A stretch of DNA of 23,232 nucleotides from Muribaculaceae bacterium. Its GTDB lineage: Bacteria > Bacteroidota > Bacteroidia > Bacteroidales > Muribaculaceae. The stretch spans positions 1 to 23,232 of the forward strand of contig JAFLTK010000228.1 of NCBI GenBank assembly GCA_022511505.1, written 5' to 3'. The notes under the pieces were generated by a model. The model saw nothing but the letters and a program-made list of their open reading frames with translations, searched no databases and was not told the origin of the DNA. Below are positions 6,166 through 12,118 of this stretch, one piece after another (position 1 is the stretch's first letter; the number at the start of each line of letters is the position of its first letter). The translations under genes and the position numbers were made by a program.

Positions 6166-8565
6166 TTAACGAACGGCCACGCGACGCGTGAAGTCGTCGA
6201 CGAGCACGATGTAGATGCCGGCGGGAAGCGGGAGCGACAGGCGTCCCTCGACGGTGCCCTCAAAGCGGGTGATACCCTGCATGTCAAAGATTTTGACGGC
6301 GTGTCCACCGGCTTGGTCAGATGTCACAACGAGCTCGTGGTCAAGGCAATAGGTGTCCCAACTGTGATAGTCGAGTGTCTCGGCAACGGTCGAGATGGCA
6401 TAGTCGCCAATCTCGATGTGGCCAAGGTTGAAACGGCTGCCGGAGGTTTGACGGAAGCGGAAACGGACGTCGCCCGTCAGGTTGACGTTGTGGGTATGCA
6501 GAATCCAGTCGTTTTCGCTGACGGTGACGTTGTCGATTGTGGTCCACGAGGCGCCGTTGTTGGTCGATACTTCAAGCGCGAAGATCGCGGCCGCATCGTT
6601 GTTAAACTTGTGGGTGTAGTAGGTCAACTTGCCGGCGCCACGGCTCTTGTCCTCGGCCATGGTTATCGAACTGGTCGAGTTCTTGCCGAAGCGCACACAC
6701 TGGGCTGTTCCAGTCGGCAGACTCTTTTCAAAATTCTCTTGGTTAAAGACGCCGGCGTTGTCAAAGGTCCAGTTGCAAGCCTCGCCCTCGTAGGTTGTCG
6801 AGTTGTAGTTGCCGGCAAGCGTCGGGAATCGCTCGACAAAGGTAGTGGCGTCGGCCACAACGGCGGTTGCCATCGCGTCGTCACTGAGGTAGTCGCCCGC
6901 AATCCCCTGAATATAAGTGGTAAAGTTACCGGCAACAGCCGAGTAGACGCGCAGGTAGAAACGGTCCTCGCCCTCAACGAGGCTGATTGACGTGCTCCAG
7001 TTGGTGCGGTCGGTCGACAATTGGAACGGCTCGCTGACCTTGACGGTAACGGGGCCGGCGATATTGTCAATCTCGGCGAGAATCTCGGCGACGTCGCTCG
7101 GCTCTCCGGGAGTGGTGTAGAACACCAGGTCGCCGTCAAAGAGGAACGTGATTTGGGGGATGGGCTCGGCGGTGGTGACGGTAACGACATTTGACTGCAA
7201 CGTCGGGCTCTCGAGCCAGTAGGTGTAGGTGGTCATCGGGTCAAGACCGGTAACGTCATAGTGCTCGTTGGCGGCCGGGACAGAGACGGGGTAGCCGCCG
7301 ACGATGCTGCCGTTGAACGCCACATAGAGGTTATAGTTGGTCCCGGCGGGGTCGATGCTTACCCAGCGGGCGGTAAATCCGTCGTCGGTCACGGCCACGG
7401 GGTCGAGGGCGGTCAGCGACGAGTAGGCGGTAGCGGAAACTTTGAACGACACGCTTGCCGAGCCGGCGGTCAGGGTCACTGTCGCAGTGGCCGCGCCGGC
7501 GGTAGCCGAGGTGAACGTGATAACGAGCGGCGCGCCGTTGGCCGAGTTGACAGCCGAGGCGGCGAGTGACGTTGCACTTGGTTTGAAGCGCGAATCGCTG
7601 ACGGTGACGGTAGCGGCGCTGCTCAGGTTGGCGCCACGCACGTTAATCGTTATCGAAACGGGGTTGTTGATGGCCGTATTCCCTATATTAAATGTGGTGC
7701 CGGAGGCCGGATAGACAAATTCAGGGGTCAGAGTGCCGGTCGACGACCAGCCTTGGGATGATTTGTTGCCCCAGATGTGTTCGGCGAGTTCGGGGTAGTC
7801 TATAAAGGGGTTGCGGTTGTTTTGGTAGGCATAGACGGCATCGTTGCGGTCGCGTTCCTTGTCGCTGACGGGGTCTTCACGGTGCCACTTGAGCAACATA
7901 TCCATCGCCCACGACGAGAACACCGGAAAACTGTTGCCGCCAAACATGTCGCTATCCCACGACGACACGCGGTCGTTGTAGCACGCCGCCATGTAGAAAT
8001 AGGTGCGCGCAAAGTCTCCTTTATATTGGTCGTCGGGCTCAAACACCGTCCCGGTGTAGCCGGGGTAGGTCGAGCGGCCCAGGCGTCCGAGCGCTTTAAC
8101 CGAACCGTTGCTCGACAGGGTCGAGCCGCCCGCACATTCGCCAAACGGGTAGTTGCCGCGCTGGCCGTTCACTTTGCCGTCGGTCGGATAGATGTGGAAC
8201 GCGTCGCTGACCATCGGGCTGGCGTCGTTAAACCAACTCTTGGGCACCGAGTGCTCGCGGTTGTAACAATCGCCAACGGCCGAGTAGTTGCCACACTTCT
8301 CGGTCGTTTTCCAGTGCTTGGTCGAATACATGTCCCAGATTGTCCCGTCGGGGTAGACGTCGCTGGTCTTGTAGACGTCCCACAGGCCGTCATACCCGAC
8401 GTTTTTGTGGCTGCTGATTACGCCCTTGAGGGCCGTCAGCAACGACTGGCCGCTCTTGCCCTCGGCGGCGTTGTAATATCCCGCGGGAGCGGCAGCGCGG
8501 GTGGAGAAGATGGCGCCGAGCGCCATCAGGATTGTCATCAGTGTTGTGTATCTCTTTGTGCACAT
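6166..8565 (-). CDS. Secreted endonuclease I family protein with Ig-like/FN3 domains and T9SS-type C-terminus
   Basis: The 799-residue product starts with a signal peptide (about 1-26) and an endonuclease I (EndA/NucM/Vvn-type) domain over about 30-265. Its catalytic region reads CYNREHSVPKSWF (100-112, H105 as general base) and DAFHIYPTDGKVNGQRGNYPFGE (121-143, N133/R136 region). Such enzymes cut DNA non-specifically with a divalent metal. After it come a bacterial Ig-like domain (about 275-380), a fibronectin III domain (about 383-468), and a larger beta-rich region (about 470-745). A C-terminal domain (about 755-799) contains VKIFDMQG and LPLPAGIYIVLV, typical of type IX secretion sorting signals. 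The enzyme is therefore probably exported to the surface or medium, where it could degrade extracellular DNA for nutrients. It follows wbqC by 35 bp. Confidence 0.9.
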   Translation of the reverse strand: MCTKRYTTLMTILMALGAIFSTRAAAPAGYYNAAEGKSGQSLLTALKGVISSHKNVGYDGLWDVYKTSDVYPDGTIWDMYSTKHWKTTEKCGNYSAVGDCYNREHSVPKSWFNDASPMVSDAFHIYPTDGKVNGQRGNYPFGECAGGSTLSSNGSVKALGRLGRSTYPGYTGTVFEPDDQYKGDFARTYFYMAACYNDRVSSWDSDMFGGNSFPVFSSWAMDMLLKWHREDPVSDKERDRNDAVYAYQNNRNPFIDYPELAEHIWGNKSSQGWSSTGTLTPEFVYPASGTTFNIGNTAINNPVSITINVRGANLSSAATVTVSDSRFKPSATSLAASAVNSANGAPLVITFTSATAGAATATVTLTAGSASVSFKVSATAYSSLTALDPVAVTDDGFTARWVSIDPAGTNYNLYVAFNGSIVGGYPVSVPAANEHYDVTGLDPMTTYTYWLESPTLQSNVVTVTTAEPIPQITFLFDGDLVFYTTPGEPSDVAEILAEIDNIAGPVTVKVSEPFQLSTDRTNWSTSISLVEGEDRFYLRVYSAVAGNFTTYIQGIAGDYLSDDAMATAVVADATTFVERFPTLAGNYNSTTYEGEACNWTFDNAGVFNQENFEKSLPTGTAQCVRFGKNSTSSITMAEDKSRGAGKLTYYTHKFNNDAAAIFALEVSTNNGASWTTIDNVTVSENDWILHTHNVNLTGDVRFRFRQTSGSRFNLGHIEIGDYAISTVAETLDYHSWDTYCLDHELVVTSDQAGGHAVKIFDMQGITRFEGTVEGRLSLPLPAGIYIVLVDDFTRRVAVR

Positions 8566-8600
8566 GGTGGTTGTGTGATAGTGATTTACAGGATTGTAGC

Positions 8601-9239
8601 TCAGTTATATAAATAAAGGGGCGCTTCGGTCCCGGTGTTGAAAATCAGGTCGACAATCGACAGGCCGGGGATAAATCCGAGGCGGTCGGCGCGCACCTGG
8701 TAATAGGGCTTGACGGGCGGCATCTCGGGCATCGGAGCGCGGCGGTAGTCGTCGGTCGGTAAGTCGAGCGCCATGGCGTCGGCCACGGTCAACGGCGCGG
8801 GCAACCCGAGGATGTCACAGGCGACACGGTGTAGCCCGTCGTCGAGTGCCGTTATCGGCTCGCCGCCACCGTCGCTTCGCGGGCCGAAGAACGGCTTGAA
8901 ACGGTCGACGTAAAATTCGAAAAAGGGCGTGCGGCCGTAGGCGCTCTCGAGCGACGTCATCATCGCGTTCCACCACTGATTGTGGCTCGACACGGCGACG
9001 TCGCTCCATCGGGCACGCGTCGCGTGGTCAACCTTGGCGATGGGAACCGTCAGTTGTAACGGCCCGCGGGTGTCGGCAATCGTGGTACGATGAACCGTCT
9101 TTGCTCGCTTGTTGAACGCTATGTCCGGGTCAACGGCGACATAGCGATAACGTGCCGCCAGCCGATAGTAGTCAATCCCCGCCAGAAAGCGGGGAGGCAA
9201 CACGAGCACTCGGTCATCGATTGTCGACGGTCGTTTCAT
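8601..9239 (-). CDS. WbqC family protein
   Basis: A 212-residue protein with the WbqC-like pattern: an N-terminal FLAGIDYYRLAARYRYV, a central LQLTVPI, then HNQWWNAMMTSLESAYGRTPFFEFYVDRF. The family is found next to polysaccharide and O-antigen genes and, in Bacteroidales, next to lepB; the biochemical role is not established. Its ATG at 9237-9239 overlaps the lepB stop (ATGA), so it is translated from the lepB mRNA. The start fits the family: the first conserved strand (VLVLPPRFLAGIDYY) begins about ten residues in. No membrane segment or signal peptide was seen. Confidence 0.88.
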   Translation of the reverse strand: MKRPSTIDDRVLVLPPRFLAGIDYYRLAARYRYVAVDPDIAFNKRAKTVHRTTIADTRGPLQLTVPIAKVDHATRARWSDVAVSSHNQWWNAMMTSLESAYGRTPFFEFYVDRFKPFFGPRSDGGGEPITALDDGLHRVACDILGLPAPLTVADAMALDLPTDDYRRAPMPEMPPVKPYYQVRADRLGFIPGLSIVDLIFNTGTEAPLYLYN

Positions 9240-10774
9240 TTATCCTCATCGGGGTTGGCGAGACGGAAGATGCGGTTGGTCCTGAGTTTACCGCCGAGCC
9301 ATGTTTTATCTTTGTCAAACGAGGCGAGAATAACCATCGGCTTGCCGACGATATGGTCCTCGGGCACGAAGCCCCAGTAGCGCGAGTCGAGCGAGTTGTC
9401 GCGGTTGTCGCCCATCATGAAATAGTAGTCCATTTGGAACGTGTATTCGTCGGCCGGCGCGCCGTCGATATAGACGGTATCGCCGTCGATATATGCCTCG
9501 GAGTGGCCCTCATAGTTGCGGATACAGCGGTTATAGATGGCCCACGTCGTCGGCGTCAACTTAACCTTGGCTCCCTTGCGCGGAATCCAAATGCCGCTAT
9601 ATGTCTGCCCCTCAGGTGTTTTCGACCGTAAAGAGAGGGCATAGTCGGCGCGCGTCCAGTCGTTGGCAACGTCGGCCGGGAACAGGTAGCCCGGCAACTC
9701 TTTCTGGGCGGCCATGCGCATCACCTTTGCGCCCATCTTGTCGCGAGCCATGGCAACCATGGCGTCGGTCATCGGCATGCAATAGATAACCTGACCGGGT
9801 TGCCCGACCTCAAAGCCGTGGTAGTTCCACGCCTCGATGTCATGCTCGGGATTAATCAAATAGCGGTCATCGTGGGCAATGCCCAGCATTTCAAAGTCGC
9901 TATCAAGCATCACTCGCCCGCCAGGCATCTGAACGAAGTAGTTGAACTGGTGGTTCTTAGGCTGAGCGAGGGGCTCGTCGTTAATCGTGACAACACCGTC
10001 ATTGATGCTGATGACCTCGCCCGGCAAGCCAAGCGCACGCTTGACATAGTTCTCGCGACGGTCGACAGGTCGGTAAATGATATCGCCAAAGCGCTCCTTG
10101 TCGGTATTGACGGGCGTATAACCAAAGTTGCGAACAAGCGTGTAGTAATCGGCCATAGCCTGCATCTTGGTGGCCACGGTATCGCCCGCCGGGAAGTTGA
10201 ACACAACGATATCGCCGCGCTCAACGTTGCCAAATCCTTTCAGGCGGTGATATTTCCACTGCGGCCACTCGATATAACTCTTGGTGTCGACAATGGGCAA
10301 CGTGTGCTGAACAAGCGGGAAGTGGAGCGGCGTGTTGGGAACGCGCGGACCGTAGGCCATCTTGTTGACCCACAGGTAGTCACCAACCAGCAGCGACTTC
10401 TCCAGCGACGACGACGGAATCTGATAATTCTGGCCCACAAACGTAAACGTGAAGTAGACCAGCACCAACGCATAAATAATCGCGTCGACCCAACTCATCA
10501 CGCCGCGCACCGCCGCGCTCTTGCTCTTCTTCCACCACGTCAGCGGGATAAATCCCGTGATATAAATATCAAAAAGCAGCAGCCAGAACAGCGCTACCCA
10601 CCACGTCCCGAGCCATGCAACCCAGAGGAAAAACACAACCGACACTATCCCGAAGCGAATCCAGCGCGAGCGTTTCGTCTCCTTGACGCGACGCGCAAAA
10701 TCCTCCTTAAATGTCAGTTTTTCAGGCTCCTTACGAGCCACATTGTCATTTATATTAGCACTATTATTTTCCAT
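9236..10774 (-). CDS. lepB: Signal peptidase I
   Basis: A 512-residue integral membrane protease that removes signal peptides from exported proteins. Two hydrophobic segments (about 41-60 and 61-79) and a third (about 94-113) lead into the catalytic domain. The nucleophile is Ser123 in QIPSSSLEKSL, a variant of the usual PSxSM with Leu in place of Met. The general base is Lys245 in ENYVKRALGLPGEVI. The C-terminal GDNRDNSLDSRYWGFVPEDHIVGK box is intact. The enzyme is much longer than E. coli LepB (324 aa) because of insertions between the Ser and Lys boxes and after the Lys box, as is common in Bacteroidota. It heads the wbqC-endonuclease-lipoprotein gene series, which would encode its own substrates. 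Confidence 0.96.
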   Translation of the reverse strand: MENNSANINDNVARKEPEKLTFKEDFARRVKETKRSRWIRFGIVSVVFFLWVAWLGTWWVALFWLLLFDIYITGFIPLTWWKKSKSAAVRGVMSWVDAIIYALVLVYFTFTFVGQNYQIPSSSLEKSLLVGDYLWVNKMAYGPRVPNTPLHFPLVQHTLPIVDTKSYIEWPQWKYHRLKGFGNVERGDIVVFNFPAGDTVATKMQAMADYYTLVRNFGYTPVNTDKERFGDIIYRPVDRRENYVKRALGLPGEVISINDGVVTINDEPLAQPKNHQFNYFVQMPGGRVMLDSDFEMLGIAHDDRYLINPEHDIEAWNYHGFEVGQPGQVIYCMPMTDAMVAMARDKMGAKVMRMAAQKELPGYLFPADVANDWTRADYALSLRSKTPEGQTYSGIWIPRKGAKVKLTPTTWAIYNRCIRNYEGHSEAYIDGDTVYIDGAPADEYTFQMDYYFMMGDNRDNSLDSRYWGFVPEDHIVGKPMVILASFDKDKTWLGGKLRTNRIFRLANPDEDK

Positions 10775-10800
10775 ATATCAAGAAAAACATTTTCAATCTG

Positions 10801-10808
10801 CAAAAATA
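10801..10808 (-). promoter_or_regulatory. -7 element upstream of lepB
   Basis: The minus strand reads TATTTTTG, an exact TAnnTTTG match, 26 nt upstream of the lepB ATG. The expected -33 position has no good TTTG, so the assignment rests on the -7 box and its position. Confidence 0.45.
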
Positions 10809-10901
10809 ACGCTTTTTCTCGATACAACCATCCCCAATTTCAATAAATTCACAAATTCACCGTCAAATGATAGCGGAGATTAGGTAGTAGATACAAGGGA
10901 A

Positions 10902-11061
10902 GCTAACGCCGTGACGAGGAGCGCCCGCTCCTCGATTGATGACGCGAGGAAAAGGCTTGAAAGGATGAAAAGGTAATGGCTCACCTCCAAAAAACCGACT
11001 GTCGACGCGGCCGGTGTCTTCCCGGGCCGGGTAGGGTCGAGGAGGTGGACCTCCTCGTTAC
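10902..11061 (+). repeat. BIME-like repeat unit, copy A
   Basis: About 160 bp bounded by two GTRA-type palindromes in opposite orientation: GTGA + CGAGGAGCG-CC-CGCTCCTCG on the left (10911-10934) and CGAGGAGGT-GG-ACCTCCTCG + TTAC on the right (11038-11061). The interior includes GGCTTGAAAGGATGAAA and GGTAATGGCTCACCTCC, shared with copy B at 11701-11858 in the same orientation. The copies differ by scattered substitutions and 1-3 nt indels. No convincing ORF lies inside. Confidence 0.8.
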
Positions 11062-11092
11062 GAGGACTGAACTGATTGCCATTTGACGTTGC

Positions 11093-11116
11093 TGACGCGA
11101 TTTACCGCATCCCTAC
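11093..11116 (-). repeat. REP-like element, GTAG family, degenerate, minus orientation
   Basis: Ends in CTAC (11113-11116), so on the minus strand it begins with GTAG followed by a decayed version of the GGACGCGA...TCGCGTCC palindrome. It resembles the intact copy at 19235-19258. Confidence 0.5.
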
Positions 11117-11149
11117 AGAGGTAACATATTTAATGGCATGGGTCGCCCG

Positions 11150-11173
11150 GTATGGACGCGAAATGTCGCGTCC
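11150..11173 (+). repeat. REP-like element, GTAG family, plus orientation
   Basis: GTAT (11150-11153) is followed by GGACGCGA-AATG-TCGCGTCC (11154-11173). It is the same palindrome as at 19177-19200, with one base changed in the tetranucleotide and one in the centre. Confidence 0.65.
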
Positions 11174-11248
11174 ACATAAGTCGATGGCAATCAATATGAT
11201 AGCGCGGTGACGGCCGGGACGGGGTTGGGTGGAGGAGCGGGGAGGGAA

Positions 11249-11455
11249 TTACAGGCGGGTTGTGTAGTGCTCGAAGAAGTTGTGGTCGAGGGCACGTGAG
11301 ATTTTGAGCAGTAGTTCGGCATCGATGCTACGGCGTTCAAAGATTTTGTAGACGTTGGTCCTGTTACACTCCAACTGCTGGGATAACCACACCACCGAGC
11401 GTTGCTGGCGTCGCAACTCGTTTTCAATCAGTCTGCCAATAAAGATGTCGTTCAT
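11249..11455 (-). CDS. Small XRE-type helix-turn-helix DNA-binding protein
   Basis: The 68-residue protein is essentially one helix-turn-helix domain: IGRLIENELRRQQRSVVWL, then LSQQLECNRTNVYKIFER, then SIDAELLLKISRALDHNFFEHY. It probably acts as a transcription factor that binds DNA as a dimer; no effector domain is present. An in-frame ATG five codons upstream (11470) is possible. The 11455 start is preferred because GGAG sits about 8 nt before it, an SD-like site that is unusual in Bacteroidota and may decide the start. It has its own promoter (11629-11659) and a long structured leader. It lies between the two copies of a 160-bp repeat. The target genes are unknown; autoregulation is plausible. 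Confidence 0.85.
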   Translation of the reverse strand: MNDIFIGRLIENELRRQQRSVVWLSQQLECNRTNVYKIFERRSIDAELLLKISRALDHNFFEHYTTRL

Positions 11456-11492
11456 CGTTTTTCTCCGCATTAATGTTATAGAATGAGATTAA

Positions 11493-11575
11493 TTTCACAT
11501 CCCGGCGAGGATACATAATCCCTGATAGTATTATAGACGTCGCGGAGCCGGGCCCGCGCGTCCGGGGGTGTGAAA
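11493..11575 (-). promoter_or_regulatory. Structured leader of the XRE gene
   Basis: TTTCACA (11493-11499) and TGTGAAA (11569-11575) are exact inverted copies. Adjacent C-rich and G-rich triplets (11501-11503 with 11565-11567) extend the stem. The enclosed ~70 nt holds a GC-rich inner hairpin region (11540-11560). The structure lies wholly within the predicted 165-nt 5' leader of the XRE mRNA and ends about 40 nt before its start codon. It could control translation, or the arms could be an operator pair. Confidence 0.45.
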
Positions 11576-11628
11576 CAATCGGGTCGGCGCTTTTAGCGGA
11601 ATTGGCGCGTCGACGATTATTCACAGTG

Positions 11629-11659
11629 CAAATATACGTTTAATTTTCCAATTCGCAAA
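11629..11659 (-). promoter_or_regulatory. Promoter of the XRE gene
   Basis: On the minus strand, TTTG (11659-11656), 19 nt, then TATATTTG (11636-11629), matching the Bacteroidota consensus exactly. The predicted start near 11622 gives a leader of about 165 nt. Confidence 0.7.
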
Positions 11660-11700
11660 TATTTTTTAATTTTTTTCGCCCTTTGTTACGCCAACGCGGC

Positions 11701-11858
11701 GCCAACGCCGTGACGAGGAGCTCCTGCACCTCGATTGATGGCGCGGGAAAGGCTTGAAAGGATGAAAGGTAATGGCTCACCTCCGACAAACCGGCAGTCT
11801 CACGAGGCCGGTACCTTTCCCGGGCCGGTTGGGGCGAGTAGGTGGACCTCCTCGTTAC
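11701..11858 (+). repeat. BIME-like repeat unit, copy B
   Basis: Second copy of the unit at 10902-11061, offset by 799 bp and in the same orientation. The left palindrome is preceded by GTGA (11710-11713) but has decayed. The right palindrome is CGAGTAGGT-GG-ACCTCCTCG (11835-11854) followed by TTAC (11855-11858). The unit ends about 65 bp before the glnN -7 box. Confidence 0.8.
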
Positions 11859-11896
11859 CGTGCAGCGTCGGGAATTTTTTGAATTTTTTTGGAGAA

Positions 11897-11930
11897 TTGT
11901 TTTTAAATATTGAAAAAGGTTGTAATTTTG
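11897..11930 (+). promoter_or_regulatory. Promoter of glnN
   Basis: TAATTTTG (11923-11930) is an exact -7 element. The nearest -33-like TTG (11897-11899) lies 23 nt upstream, slightly beyond the usual 19-21 nt, so this half is weaker and the promoter may need an activator. The predicted transcript start is near 11936. Confidence 0.6.
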
Positions 11931-11938
11931 CGGCCGTT

Positions 11939-12054
11939 CCCCGAGGCGACAATCGGTTGCTCGGGGCGTGGCCCGGTAATGGCGGAAGCCTGCCTTGCCG
12001 GACGCGACCCCACCGACGAGCGACCGTCGCCGCTAAGCCCTAACGGGCGGGCGT
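11939..12054 (+). ncRNA. Multi-hairpin structured leader (or separate small RNA) upstream of glnN
   Basis: Four stems follow one another right after the promoter. (1) CCCCGA/TCGGGG (11939-11944, 11961-11966), stacked on GCGAC/GTTGC with one bulged G. (2) CCGGTAA + GGC (11973-11983, one bulged T) with GCC + TTGCCGG (11992-12001), ten pairs including one G-U around an 8-nt loop. (3) CGACG/CGTCG (12014-12018, 12025-12029). (4) GCCC/GGGC (12037-12040, 12045-12048). ACGC (12002-12005) and GCGT (12051-12054) can close stems 3-4 into a junction. The region is GC-rich in contrast to the AT-rich DNA on both sides. It matches no riboswitch, SRP RNA, RNase P RNA or tmRNA signature that I know. Confidence 0.55.
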
Positions 12055-12118
12055 GACAATCATTATGCTTGCATTTGTTTTTTATTTACAGTCTATAAAC
12101 CATTTAATTCATCAAGCG

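Noticed and set aside
7777..8616. 279-codon plus-strand ORF antisense to the endonuclease I gene
   Set aside because: It is a low-complexity Val/Ala/Gly/Arg-rich translation opposite a catalytic domain with clear motifs, so a shadow frame.
9800..10846. 348-codon plus-strand ORF antisense to lepB
   Set aside because: It covers the lepB catalytic region in reverse and has no domain or credible start signal.
10902..11858. CRISPR array
   Set aside because: Only two long imperfect repeats and scattered palindromes are present; there is no regular repeat-spacer series and no cas gene.
11939..12054. SRP RNA, RNase P RNA or tmRNA identity for the glnN leader
   Set aside because: The characteristic conserved motifs (GGAAGGAAGCAGC of SRP RNA, the RNase P core, a tmRNA acceptor end) are absent.
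12053..12118. 22-codon upstream extension of glnN
   Set aside because: It would add a hydrophobic segment before the normal GSIII N-terminus; the ATG at 12119 fits family length.
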